DNA of 64,000 nucleotides from Hymenobacter sp. BT559 (GTDB lineage Bacteria; Bacteroidota; Bacteroidia; Cytophagales; Hymenobacteraceae). This document shows positions 7,942 to 16,622 of the stretch, piece after piece. A program made the translations under genes and the position numbers. Position 1 is the first letter of the stretch, and every line of letters starts with the position of its first letter. The stretch is from the NCBI RefSeq assembly GCF_016427535.1, contig NZ_JAELXV010000003.1, forward strand, positions 124,001 to 188,000. Reading direction: 5' to 3'. The notes beneath the pieces were generated by a model. That model was not told the origin of the DNA, did not search any database, and saw nothing but the letters and a program-made list of their open reading frames with translations.

Positions 7942-9810
7942 ATGTTCTCCGATACTGAATATGACCTTATTGTAGTGGGGGCTGGCCACGCGGGCTGCGA
8001 GGCCGCCGCTGCGGCCGCCAACCTGGGTTCGAAGGTGTTGCTCATCACGATGAACATGAACACCATCGCCCAGATGTCGTGCAACCCTGCCATGGGTGGT
8101 GTGGCCAAGGGCCAAATAGTGCGCGAGATAGACGCCCTAGGTGGCCAGTCGGGCCTGATTACCGACCGCACGATGATTCAGTTTCGGATGCTGAACCGCT
8201 CGAAGGGCCCCGCCATGTGGAGCCCACGCGCCCAAAGCGACCGCATGCGCTTTGCTGAAGAGTGGCGCCTGACCCTGGAGCAGATTCCGAACGTGGATTT
8301 CTGGCAGGAAGGCGTGACCGGCCTGCTCATCGAAAACGACACCTGCGTAGGTGTGCGCACCTCCCTAGGTATCGAGTTTCGAAGCAAAACGGTGGTGCTC
8401 ACTAACGGTACCTTCCTGAACGGCCTCATCCACATTGGGGAGAAAAACTTTGGCGGTGGCCGGGCCGCTGAGAAAAACAGCCGCGGCATCACCGAGCAAT
8501 TGGTAGAGCTGGGCTTTGAGGCCGGGCGCATGAAAACTGGCACGCCGCCCCGCGTGGATGGCCGCTCGCTCGACTACTCGAAGATGGAAGTGCAGGATGG
8601 CGATGCCAACCCGAGCCGCTTCTCGTACCTCGACACGCCGGCCCTGACCCGGCAACGCCCGTGCTACATCACGTACACCAACGAGCGGGTGCACGAGATT
8701 TTGAAAGAGGGCTTTGAGAAGTCGCCCATGTTCCAGGGCCGCATCAAGGGCCTAGGGCCGCGCTACTGCCCCAGCGTGGAAGACAAAATCAATCGCTTTG
8801 CAGACAAGGACCGGCACCAGATTTTCGTGGAGCCCGAGGGCTGGAATACGGTGGAGTGCTACATCAACGGCTTTAGCAGTTCGCTGCCTGAGGATGTGCA
8901 GTACCGCGCTCTGCGCGAAATCTCGGGTTTTGAAAACGCCAAGATGTTCCGGCCGGGCTACGCGATTGAGTACGACTTCTTCCCGCCCACGCAGCTTACC
9001 AATACGCTGGAGACTAAGCCCGTGCGCAACCTCTGGCTGGCGGGCCAAATCAATGGCACCACCGGCTACGAAGAGGCCGCCTGCCAGGGCCTGATGGCGG
9101 GTATCAACGCCCACCAGCGCGCCCACGACAAGCCCGCCTTCACGCTCAAGCGCGACGAGGCCTACATCGGCGTGCTCATCGATGACCTTATCAATAAAGG
9201 CACCGAGGAGCCCTACCGCATGTTTACGAGCCGCGCCGAGCACCGCATTTTGCTGCGCCAGGACAACGCCGACCTGCGCCTAACTCCCATGGCCCACGCC
9301 CTAGGTCTGGCCAGCGACGAGCGCCTGGCCCGCGTGCGCCAGAAGGAGACCGACACGGCTGCCGTGCTCACGGTGCTGGAGAAATTCGGCATCGAGCCCG
9401 CGACTATCAATGGCTTTTTGGCAGCGCGCGGCTCGGCCGAGATTCACGAGAAAACCCGCGCCCTCAACCTGCTGCGCCGCCCCAACATCGAGCTGAACGA
9501 CCTAGCCGCCGCGCTGCCCGAGCTAGCCGAAAAGCTGGCGACGTTTAGCACCGAAGCGCAGGAGCAAGCCATCATCCAGACCAAGTACGAAACGTACTTG
9601 CAGAAGGAGCAGCAGCAGGCCCAGCGCATGCGCGAGCTCGAAGACTTCCAGATTCGGGGCCGCCTGAACTACGGCGCTATGCCGGCCCTCAGCCACGAGG
9701 CCCGCGAAAAGCTGCTCAAGATTCAGCCCGAAACGCTGGGGCAGGCTTCGCGCATCAGTGGCGTAAGCCCGGCTGACGTGTCGGTGCTGATGGTGTACCT
9801 AGGAAGGTAA
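7942..9810 (+). CDS. mnmG: tRNA uridine-5-carboxymethylaminomethyl(34) synthesis enzyme MnmG
   Basis: A protein of 622 residues starting at ATG 7942 (MFSDTEYDLIVVGAGHAGCE). MnmG (GidA) is the FAD-dependent partner of the GTPase MnmE; together they modify the wobble uridine of certain tRNAs. The FAD-binding motif GAGHAGCEAA lies at about residues 13-22. The family blocks MSCNPAMGGVAKG (about 45-57) and GTPPRVDGRS (about 203-212) follow, then the C-terminal MnmE-binding helical part ending in MVYLGR. The length is normal. In many bacteria this gene (gidA) lies beside the replication origin, which agrees with the box-rich region 3 kb downstream. mnmE is not in the window. Confidence 0.97.
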   Translation: MFSDTEYDLIVVGAGHAGCEAAAAAANLGSKVLLITMNMNTIAQMSCNPAMGGVAKGQIVREIDALGGQSGLITDRTMIQFRMLNRSKGPAMWSPRAQSDRMRFAEEWRLTLEQIPNVDFWQEGVTGLLIENDTCVGVRTSLGIEFRSKTVVLTNGTFLNGLIHIGEKNFGGGRAAEKNSRGITEQLVELGFEAGRMKTGTPPRVDGRSLDYSKMEVQDGDANPSRFSYLDTPALTRQRPCYITYTNERVHEILKEGFEKSPMFQGRIKGLGPRYCPSVEDKINRFADKDRHQIFVEPEGWNTVECYINGFSSSLPEDVQYRALREISGFENAKMFRPGYAIEYDFFPPTQLTNTLETKPVRNLWLAGQINGTTGYEEAACQGLMAGINAHQRAHDKPAFTLKRDEAYIGVLIDDLINKGTEEPYRMFTSRAEHRILLRQDNADLRLTPMAHALGLASDERLARVRQKETDTAAVLTVLEKFGIEPATINGFLAARGSAEIHEKTRALNLLRRPNIELNDLAAALPELAEKLATFSTEAQEQAIIQTKYETYLQKEQQQAQRMRELEDFQIRGRLNYGAMPALSHEAREKLLKIQPETLGQASRISGVSPADVSVLMVYLGR

Positions 9811-9824
9811 TTTTTTAAGTTAAA

Positions 9825-9886
9825 AAGTAGGAGTTAAGAGTTAGAAGCCACGCGTAAAGCCTGTTTTTAACTCTTAACTCCTACTT
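9825..9886. terminator. Hairpin with 19-bp perfect arms after mnmG
   Basis: Bases 9825-9843 and 9868-9886 are exact reverse complements. Each arm contains a tandem-like word (GAGTTAAGAGTTA). The arm is followed by another copy of the word (CTTAACTCTTAATTT), so the element is both palindromic and internally repeated. It separates mnmG from the methyltransferase gene. Confidence 0.6.
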
Positions 9887-9912
9887 CTTAACTCTTAATT
9901 TGATACTTAGGA

Positions 9913-10815
9913 GTGACTGAATTATTAGAACGCTGCCCGGTGTGCGGGAAGACCGACCTGCGCGAAAAGCTACAAGTACAAGACAAGTCGGTAAGCCAGG
10001 AAACGTTTACCATTGTGCAGTGCCAGGCCTGCGAGTTTCAGTTCACTAACCCCCGGCCCGACGCGGCTAGCATTGGGCCGTACTACGAGTCGGCCGCTTA
10101 TGTATCGCACAATAGCGGAGCACAGGGACTGATAAACCAGGTGTATAAAGTAGCGCGCTTTTTCACAGTGCGCCGCAAAGTGGCTTTAATAACCAAGCTG
10201 AATGGGGGCAAAAAAGGCCGGCTGCTTGACTACGGCTGTGGCACGGGTCACTTCTTGGCCGGCGCTAGGAAAAGTGGCTGGCAGGTAGTGGGGCTAGAGC
10301 CCAACGACCTAGCGCGCGCCGATGCCAGCACACGGGTGGGCCAGCCCATTCAGGAGCCGAGTACCCTAGGTACGCTGGCACCAGGCAGCTTCGATATAGT
10401 CTCGCTGTGGCATGTGCTAGAGCACGTGCACACGCTTAATGAGACGCTCGACCAACTCATCCGGGTGCTGAAGCCGGGCGGCAAGCTGCTCATCGCGGTG
10501 CCCAATGTGGAAAGCCTCGATGCCCAGCACTACCGCCAAGACTGGGCCGCCTACGACGTGCCGCGCCACCTCTACCACTTCAGTCAGGCCTCAATGCGCC
10601 AATTGCTAAGTCGCCACGGCCTGGCCGTGCGCCAAACATTGCCGCTGGCCTTGGATGCCTACTATGTGAGTATGCTCTCCGAAAAGCACCGCTCGCCCGA
10701 ACGGGCCGGCGGCCCGCTCACCGTGTTGCGCGCCGGCTACATCTCTAATCGCTACGCGGCCCAGCACGACGGGCAATATTCTAGCGTGCTGTACGTAGCC
10801 GAACGGCTGGCCTAG
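9913..10815 (+). CDS. Class I SAM-dependent methyltransferase with N-terminal zinc-ribbon-like motif
   Basis: A protein of 300 residues. It appears to start with GTG 9913, just after TAGGAG; there is no ATG codon for a long way downstream. Two Cys pairs, CPVC (about residue 8) and CQAC (about 37), look like a small zinc ribbon. The methyltransferase core follows, with the SAM-binding glycine loop LLDYGCGTGHFLAGA (about 98-112) and LWHVLEHV (about 157-164). This architecture is common among methyltransferases that modify sugars or surface glycans; the substrate is unknown. Confidence 0.85.
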   Translation: MTELLERCPVCGKTDLREKLQVQDKSVSQETFTIVQCQACEFQFTNPRPDAASIGPYYESAAYVSHNSGAQGLINQVYKVARFFTVRRKVALITKLNGGKKGRLLDYGCGTGHFLAGARKSGWQVVGLEPNDLARADASTRVGQPIQEPSTLGTLAPGSFDIVSLWHVLEHVHTLNETLDQLIRVLKPGGKLLIAVPNVESLDAQHYRQDWAAYDVPRHLYHFSQASMRQLLSRHGLAVRQTLPLALDAYYVSMLSEKHRSPERAGGPLTVLRAGYISNRYAAQHDGQYSSVLYVAERLA

Positions 10816-10876
10816 CCGCGGCGCGTAGCACCTAGGGCGGCCATCTTTGTCTTGCTATTTCTATTTGCTGCCCCGC

Positions 10877-12598
10877 ATGCCTGCTGCTCGCTTTTCATTG
10901 GTTACTGGCTTTCCACTTTCGTCTTTTTGCCGCTACCTAGGTAGCCAAATCCCATGGCGCGGCTGGGCGGCGCTGGCAGCTACGGCCGGGCTGGCGGCCC
11001 TAGGTAGCTGCGCGGCGGTGAGCTCGCCTCAAGGCGGCCCGCGCGATAGAACGCCGCCCCGCCTCATCGCTACCTCGCCCGATAGCGCGTCCCGCAATGT
11101 GAAACAGCAGTTCATCCGGCTCACGTTTTCGGAGGCGGTGCAGGTGAAGGACTTGCCCAAAAACCTGCTCATCACCCCGCAGCTGGCGCCCGACAACCAG
11201 TACCAGCTGCGTGAAGACCGCAATAGCGTGACGCTGCAGTTTCCGAAGCCGCTGGAGCCCAACACCACGTACTCGTTCAACTTCCGCAAGGCCATTGTGG
11301 ACATCACCGAGAGCTTGCCAGCCAAGTACCAAGCCCTGAGCTTTAGCACTGGCCCCACCCTCGACTCGGCCAAGGTGCAGGGCACCGTCACCGACCTGCT
11401 CACGGCCCGCCCCGTGGCCGAGGCCAGCGTGGGCCTGTACCGGGTGGCCGACACGGCCGGCGTGCGCCGCGGCTTGCCCTACTACCTCACCCGCGCCGAC
11501 AGCAAGGGCAATTATGAGTTGAATTTTATCAAAAGCGGGCAATACAACCTATATGCCTGGGTTGATAAAAACAACAACGGCCGCTACGACGACGGCGAAA
11601 AGCTGGCCTACCTGCCGGCGCCCCTCACCCTTAGCGATACCACCCGGCCTAGGGCGTTGCTACTCACGCAGCCCGACCGCCTCGCGCCGCGCCGCACCAA
11701 CCTAGAGCGCTCGGCTACGCAAGTGCGCCTGCGCTTTAATGAGGGCCTACGCACCCTAAGCCTGGCGCCCGCCACTGGCGCCACCCCCGCCACCACGGCT
11801 GCCCTGCAAGAATCGGTACTCCTGACTGAGAACGGCCGCTCGGCCATTCTTTACCGCACACCCGCCCTCGGCGATGGACGCTACCTGCTGGCCGTGACCG
11901 ACAGCACCGGCAACACCGCCCGCGACACGCTCAACCTCACATTTCCGGTGCCCACGGCTACCAGCCGCAAGGCCGCGCCGCCCGTCGGCACCAGCGTTGA
12001 AGGTAATCCGCGCTCGGTGTTTCGGCAGGGCCAGGTGCAGTTTAAGTTTCCGGTGCCGGTGCGGCTGGCGCCGGGCCAGCCGGTGGGCACGCTGGCCGAA
12101 GACTCGGTGAAGCGCCGCCCACTGCGCCTGCCCGCCGATGGCAGCCTCAGCCCCGACCGCACCGAGCTTACCATCAGGCTGGATACCAAGGCGCAGAAAA
12201 ACGTCGAAATTCGCCTCGACACTACCACCATCACGGCCATTACGGGGCAGTCGCTAGGGCTGCGCCGGGCGCTGCGCCTCACCGTCACCGACATCGACCC
12301 CAACGGAATCATCAGGGGTACCGTGCCCCCCACAACCAAGCAGTTCGATTTGCAGCTGCTCGATGACAAATACCAAGTCGTGCGCCAGCTGCGAACGCCC
12401 AAGGGTCGCTACGTGTTTGACCGCCTGCCGCCGGGCAGCTATCGCCTGCGCGTGCTTATTGACCAAGACGGCGACGGCCGCTGGCGCGGTGCCGACCCCG
12501 ACCTACGCGTGCCGCCCGAGCCGGTAATTATGTCGCCTACGCTGATAAAGGTGCGCGCTAACTTCGAACTGATTGACCAAGTTAACCTGACGTTCTAG
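10877..12598 (+). CDS. Ig-like (Big_5) domain lipoprotein
   Basis: A protein of 573 residues counted from ATG 10877; a TTG 30 bases earlier is also in frame. The N-terminal leader ends in ALGSC, a lipobox, so the mature protein is probably a lipid-anchored envelope protein. A Big_5-type domain follows at once (PRDRTPPRLIATSPDS, then LTFSEAVQVKDL), the type seen in many Bacteroidota surface proteins. Later parts resemble carboxypeptidase-regulatory or pre-albumin-like beta modules (GTVTDLLTARPVAEASVGLY and DKNNNGRYDDGE, where the Asp/Asn loop may bind calcium). No catalytic domain is seen. A strong terminator follows. Confidence 0.8.
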   Translation: MPAARFSLVTGFPLSSFCRYLGSQIPWRGWAALAATAGLAALGSCAAVSSPQGGPRDRTPPRLIATSPDSASRNVKQQFIRLTFSEAVQVKDLPKNLLITPQLAPDNQYQLREDRNSVTLQFPKPLEPNTTYSFNFRKAIVDITESLPAKYQALSFSTGPTLDSAKVQGTVTDLLTARPVAEASVGLYRVADTAGVRRGLPYYLTRADSKGNYELNFIKSGQYNLYAWVDKNNNGRYDDGEKLAYLPAPLTLSDTTRPRALLLTQPDRLAPRRTNLERSATQVRLRFNEGLRTLSLAPATGATPATTAALQESVLLTENGRSAILYRTPALGDGRYLLAVTDSTGNTARDTLNLTFPVPTATSRKAAPPVGTSVEGNPRSVFRQGQVQFKFPVPVRLAPGQPVGTLAEDSVKRRPLRLPADGSLSPDRTELTIRLDTKAQKNVEIRLDTTTITAITGQSLGLRRALRLTVTDIDPNGIIRGTVPPTTKQFDLQLLDDKYQVVRQLRTPKGRYVFDRLPPGSYRLRVLIDQDGDGRWRGADPDLRVPPEPVIMSPTLIKVRANFELIDQVNLTF

Positions 12599-12610
12599 CC
12601 TTTTCAGGAG

Positions 12611-13397
12611 TTTTCCACAGCTAAAAGCCCGGCCCGCGGTATTTCGCGGGTCGGGCTTTCTTTTTTTCCACACCACGCCGGCTGGCTGCCCTAGCTGTCC
12701 ACAGGCCTACCTAGCTAACGCAAGCCGCCACATACAGTGAGTAGTGACCTAGGGCCACTTTCAATGTGGCACGTGGAAAAGCGGGCTCTTATTCACCGCC
12801 GTAGCCACTAAAGTGGAAAACTTATCCACGTTTCCAGTTACTGAGCGCGCTTTTTAAGGTTTATCCACGGGTTTTCCACATAGTTTCCCACTACTGGCGG
12901 CGGCTGTGCACAGAATAGTGGATAACTCGACTGATAACCGTGCACAACCCGTGGATAAGTTGGGGGTAACTTTTTTTGCCCGCGCAGTTGCTAGCACAGG
13001 GTGCCAGCGCTGTGGATAACGGTGGATAACTATCCACCGCCAGCAGCACAATCCACATTGCTCCCAACCTGTGAATAGTGGATAAGTGGATAACCCCTGT
13101 GAATAGTGGAAAACTAGGCTAAGTTTTTAAACACCAGCCAAATGATATGCACAATGGCTGTTGATAGCCCGTGGATAAGCCTGTAGTTGTGCACCCGTTA
13201 TCCACGCTGTGGATAACCTTTTTGACTTATACACTTATCCACTGCCCTAATGGATGAAAACAAAAAAGATTTTTTAAAAAAGAATTTTATTAAACTTATT
13301 AGCTTGTGGAAAACTTCAGCCGGGCAAAAGCTTTTCCACACCCGGCGCTGCGTAAGTCGTGGAAAAAACGGCTGGGGCACCTTTTAGAAGTGGAAAA
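12611..13397. other. Putative chromosomal origin of replication (oriC), main DnaA-box cluster
   Basis: About 800 bases without a gene are packed with DnaA-box sequences. Perfect TTATCCACA (either strand) occurs at 13011-13019 and 13208-13216. One-mismatch copies lie at 12822, 12861, 12917, 12950, 13021, 13077, 13085, 13170, 13198 and 13235. A second word, TTTTCCAC/GTGGAAAA, recurs nine times. From about 13248 to 13302 the DNA is almost pure A/T, as expected of an unwinding element. An imperfect parS-like site lies at 12765-12780. The nearby mnmG supports oriC. dnaA is not adjacent, which is common in Bacteroidota. Confidence 0.85.
12623..12668 (+). terminator. Strong intrinsic terminator
   Basis: A 15-bp perfect GC-rich stem (12624-12638 with 12645-12659) has a 6-base loop and is followed by a run of eight pyrimidines, mostly T. 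It ends transcription of the Ig-like lipoprotein gene right before the origin-like region. Confidence 0.9.
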
Positions 13398-13445
13398 CTC
13401 AGCCGGGCCGGCAAACGAACCTGCGCAGCCTGCGTACCGGGCAGT

Positions 13446-13940
13446 ATGCCGTTCGATTACACCCTAGATTTCCACACGGTCGATTTCCGCCAGCACCCCG
13501 AGCTATATAGAGTAGGGAAGGGCGAGCAGGGCGTGCTACTAGTGCAGCCCTACAAGGGCGAAATCCTGCCTCACTGGCGCTTTAAAGACGCGGTGGCAGC
13601 CCGGGAGTCCTCGGCAGCTATTTGGAAGCTCTTTGAGGCTTATTTGGCGGCCAATGACTTTGTGGGTGCTGACATGGCCCGCAAGTTTTTGCAAATGGGC
13701 TTTACCCGCGCCCGGCGCTATGCCAACCACCGCGGTGGCAAGAAATACGACGGCCCCGTGCCCGCCGACAAAAAAGGCCAAAGCGGGGCTCACGGCCGCG
13801 CCGAGCTACCGCGCACCGACGCCCCCGATGTGGATAAAGTAGAAGCCGCCGCCATTTTTAAGCAGAAGTGGGACGAAGCCAAAGCCTTGCCCGAGTATCA
13901 ACGCCAGAAAGCCGCCTTTGAGGCAACCTACGGGAAGTAG
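13446..13940 (+). CDS. DUF4385 family protein
   Basis: A protein of 164 residues from ATG 13446 (MPFDYTLDFHTVDFRQHPEL). Longer readings into the box-rich region are not supported. It matches the conserved DUF4385 pattern throughout: YRVGKGEQGVLLVQPYK (about residues 21-37), LPHWRFK (about 42-48) and DMARKFLQMGFTRARRYANH (about 75-94). The function of the family is unknown. The gene lies between the two DnaA-box clusters, so its dosage should be the highest in the chromosome if the origin call is right. Confidence 0.85.
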   Translation: MPFDYTLDFHTVDFRQHPELYRVGKGEQGVLLVQPYKGEILPHWRFKDAVAARESSAAIWKLFEAYLAANDFVGADMARKFLQMGFTRARRYANHRGGKKYDGPVPADKKGQSGAHGRAELPRTDAPDVDKVEAAAIFKQKWDEAKALPEYQRQKAAFEATYGK

Positions 13941-14047
13941 GCACCTAGGCGGACGGCCCGGAGCAAGTAGCGCAAAATAGGAAGGCTGTCATGGCTTGGT
14001 AAGCATCGGTCCGGTGCATTTACTGCTGGTGCTGCGAGCACTCCGCT

Positions 14048-14077
14048 AGTTATCAACAGGGAGTTATCACTTATTCA
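14048..14077. other. Additional DnaA-box-like sites
   Basis: TTATCAACA at 14048-14056 and TTATTCACA at 14069-14077, with TTATCAC between them, resemble the weaker DnaA boxes of the E. coli origin. They sit upstream of the small acidic protein gene and link the two box clusters. Confidence 0.5.
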
Positions 14078-14123
14078 CATCTGTGCTGTAGCACTCAGTC
14101 GCTGCCCCACGTATTCACACCGC

Positions 14124-14131
14124 TACCTTTG
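14124..14131 (+). promoter_or_regulatory. Bacteroidota-type -7 promoter box TACCTTTG
   Basis: TACCTTTG fits the TAnnTTTG element and stands 24 bases before the ATG at 14156. No clear -33 TTTG element is visible at the expected distance. Confidence 0.45.
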
Positions 14132-14155
14132 TCTGACTTACAACCCCTTGTTGAT

Positions 14156-14647
14156 ATGAACCCGCAAACGACCCCCAACAGCATCGAAGAAAACGAAATC
14201 ATTCTGGGCACCGGCATGGGCCCGCTGCGCTTCGGGGCCACAATGGACGAGGTGCGCACCCTAGTGGGCGAACCCGAAGAAATCGAGGAGTCGGAAGACG
14301 AAGACGATTTTGAGCACCAAGCCTGGAATTACTACGAAGATGACCACCTGCTGTCGCTGTACTTCGACCGCGAAGATGACTTCCGTCTGAGCTGCATCGA
14401 AACCGATAACCCCGGCCTGCGCTTGTTTGGCGAGCCCATCCACGGCCGTAGCCTCGACCAGGTGCGCGACCTTATGCAGCGCCACGGCCAAAGCGCCCCC
14501 GAACTCGAAACGATGGAGGGAGGCGAAATCCGGCTGAGCTACGAGAAGTCTATGATAGACTTGTACTTCGAAGAAGGCCAGCTGCAATTTGTGAACTTCG
14601 GTGTGTTTATCAACGACGACCTAGAGGTACAATGGCCCAGCAAATAG
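14156..14647 (+). CDS. Acidic hypothetical protein between the origin clusters
   Basis: A protein of 163 residues from ATG 14156; the promoter box at 14124-14131 rules out a longer reading. It is strongly acidic, with a run rich in Glu/Asp at about residues 42-56. It has two related-looking halves, each with a 'G-x-L/R-x-G-x-x-x-D-x-V' pattern (GPLRFGATMDEVRTLVG near 21 and HGRSLDQVRDLM near 99). That recalls SmpA/BLIP-like two-repeat folds, but only loosely. There is no signal peptide or membrane segment. I do not recognise the family. Its place between two DnaA-box clusters is notable. Confidence 0.75.
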   Translation: MNPQTTPNSIEENEIILGTGMGPLRFGATMDEVRTLVGEPEEIEESEDEDDFEHQAWNYYEDDHLLSLYFDREDDFRLSCIETDNPGLRLFGEPIHGRSLDQVRDLMQRHGQSAPELETMEGGEIRLSYEKSMIDLYFEEGQLQFVNFGVFINDDLEVQWPSK

Positions 14648-14707
14648 CTTGTGTTGAAAACTGGAAATAGGTAAAAGTTTCCTTGAATTAGCGCATTTTG
14701 GCAAAAG

Positions 14708-14926
14708 TTATCCACAAAAAAGCCCTTTTTGGGTGTGGATAAGTGGATAACTCTGTGACGGTGGGATTATTCCTAGGTTACCGTTAGTTAATCTAGCCAA
14801 TCTGCCTAGCAAAAAAAGCCAACCTGAATAGGGTTGGCTTTTTTGCGTAAACAAGGGTAAGAGCAGGGTAAATAATACGTGGTTTGTGTCAGGATGAAAG
14901 TAGTATACTGAGCGCTTTGTGGATAA
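14708..14926. other. Second DnaA-box cluster of the putative origin
   Basis: Perfect boxes lie at 14708-14716, 14734-14742 and 14918-14926, with a one-mismatch box at 14742-14750 that shares a base with its neighbour. The first two face each other across a short A/T-rich palindromic stretch (AAAAAAGCCCTTTTTGGG). With the 12.8-13.25 kb cluster this makes a bipartite arrangement around two small genes. Confidence 0.7.
14812..14844 (+). terminator. Bidirectional intrinsic terminator
   Basis: AAAAAAGCCAACC (14812-14824) pairs perfectly with GGTTGGCTTTTTT (14832-14844) around a 7-base loop. A tract on one side and T tract on the other allow it to work on both strands. Confidence 0.8.
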
Positions 14927-15064
14927 GTAAGTAGCTCATTGTGTATAAGTCACCTACTGCGTACGAAGACCAAGGCCGCAGCTTCTGGCACTAGCTGTAA
15001 GCTTGCGCGAACCTAGGGGAGGGAGCTATGCTAAGGGCAGGCACAGGTGCACTGCAAATAAGAA

Positions 15065-15093
15065 CGCCCGGCCCTTGCGCGAAGGACCGGGCG
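15065..15093 (-). terminator. GC-rich hairpin after the phosphate transporter gene
   Basis: CGCCCGG (15065-15071) pairs with CCGGGCG (15087-15093), with extra pairing inside. Read on the minus strand it is followed by TTCTTATTT. It would end the PiT gene transcript 30 bases past its stop. Confidence 0.6.
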
Positions 15094-15123
15094 TGGCCGG
15101 AGTTGTTGGGCTGCGAGACTGAC

Positions 15124-16527
15124 CTAGCCGCTAATGGCGCGGAAGAGCAGGAACAAGCCGCCCGACAGCACCATCGTCACGGGCAGGGTCAGGACCCACG
15201 CTAGGGCGATGCTGCGCACCATTTGGGGATTTAGGTTCTTGATGCCGCGGTTGGCCACCATGCTGCCCGCAATGGCCGACGACAGCACGTGCGTAGTAGA
15301 GGAGGGTAGGCTAAGCTGCGTGCTGGCCCCAATCATGAGCGCCGCTACCAGCTCGGAGCTGGCGCCCTGCGCGTAGGTGAGGTGCTCTTTGCCGATACGC
15401 TCACCGATGGTTTTCACGATGCGCTGCCAGCCTACCATGGTGCCTATGGCCAGCGACAACGATACCATGAGCAGCACCGGCCAAGGCGCGTAGTCGGTGA
15501 AGCTCTTCATCTGGTCTATAGACTTGGTGTAAGTTTCGCGGTCGGCGGTGCTGAGGCTGAGGCTGGGCGAGCCGAGCAGCTTTTTGCCCCGGTTGGCCAG
15601 TAGCAGGATATCGCGGCGAATCTCGAAGCGGGCTTGCTCGGGCAGCTCTTCTACTTTGGTTTTGCCAGCAAATACGCGGTCGAGGTCGGTGGTTTGGGCT
15701 TGCATTTCGGCATACAGCTTCTGGTCGGCGGCGCTGAGCTCAGCTTTATTTACGCGGCCCATTACGTACTCTACCTTGGCCAGCGAATCGCGTAGGTCAA
15801 GGGGGTTTTTGGTGCTATCGAGGGCAAAATGCACGGGCACAATGCCAATCAGAATCAGCATGATGAGGCCCACGCCCTTTTGGCCGTCGTTGGAGCCGTG
15901 GAAGAAGCTCACCAGCGTGCAGGTAGCAATGAGGGTGAGGCGGATGAAGAGGGGTGGGGGCTTGCGCTTGTGCGGCTCCTTAAAGATGGCCTTGCTCGGC
16001 GAAAAGCGCTTCAGCAAAAACATCATGATGATGGTGAGCGTGAAACCCAGTAGCGGGCCCAGTATCAGGGCCAGGCCGCTTTCGCCGGCTTTGCTCCAGT
16101 TCACGGCTGCGCCCTTGCCGCCGGGCAGTAGCGAAAACGCGATACCGACGCCCAGAATGGAGCCGATGAGCGCGTGCGACGACGACGACGGAATGCCGTA
16201 GTACCAGGTGCCGACGTTCCAGATGATGGCCGCCACGATGAGCGCACCTACCATAGAAATGCCGTGGTACACGTTCTGGTCAATTAGGCTTTCGACGGGT
16301 AGTAGGTATACAATGCCCATGGCCACGCCAATGCCGCCGGCAAACACACCGATGAAGTTCCAGAAAGCTGACCAAACCACGGCCACCCAGGGCCGCAACG
16401 TATTGGTATAGATAACGGTGGCCACGGCATTAGCCGTGTCATGAAAGCCGTTAACAAATTCAAAAGCGCAAGCTGCAAACAGACAGATGCCTAAGAGCAG
16501 CAAAACATGGGGTTCGAGTCCGAACAT
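15124..16527 (-). CDS. Inorganic phosphate transporter, PiT family
   Basis: A polytopic inner-membrane protein of 467 residues. The duplicated PiT signature is visible as GFHDTANAVATVIYTN (about residues 26-41) and, in the C-terminal half, SLPSSTTHVLSSAIAGSMVA. The N-terminal copy is very like E. coli PitA. PiT proteins bring in metal-phosphate with protons. A hydrophilic loop of about 110 residues (about 240-350) separates the halves. No Pho regulator or PhoU-like gene lies next to it. It starts at ATG 16527, is followed by a hairpin, and is a single-gene unit. Confidence 0.93.
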   Translation of the reverse strand: MFGLEPHVLLLLGICLFAACAFEFVNGFHDTANAVATVIYTNTLRPWVAVVWSAFWNFIGVFAGGIGVAMGIVYLLPVESLIDQNVYHGISMVGALIVAAIIWNVGTWYYGIPSSSSHALIGSILGVGIAFSLLPGGKGAAVNWSKAGESGLALILGPLLGFTLTIIMMFLLKRFSPSKAIFKEPHKRKPPPLFIRLTLIATCTLVSFFHGSNDGQKGVGLIMLILIGIVPVHFALDSTKNPLDLRDSLAKVEYVMGRVNKAELSAADQKLYAEMQAQTTDLDRVFAGKTKVEELPEQARFEIRRDILLLANRGKKLLGSPSLSLSTADRETYTKSIDQMKSFTDYAPWPVLLMVSLSLAIGTMVGWQRIVKTIGERIGKEHLTYAQGASSELVAALMIGASTQLSLPSSTTHVLSSAIAGSMVANRGIKNLNPQMVRSIALAWVLTLPVTMVLSGGLFLLFRAISG

Positions 16528-16622
16528 AAAAAGAAGCTGAGGTACGGAAATTCAGCCCCCAAAATTAGCCAGTTATTGTGCAAGCTTCATGTTACCGAAT
16601 TGTTGTCTGCTCTTTGGCTGTC

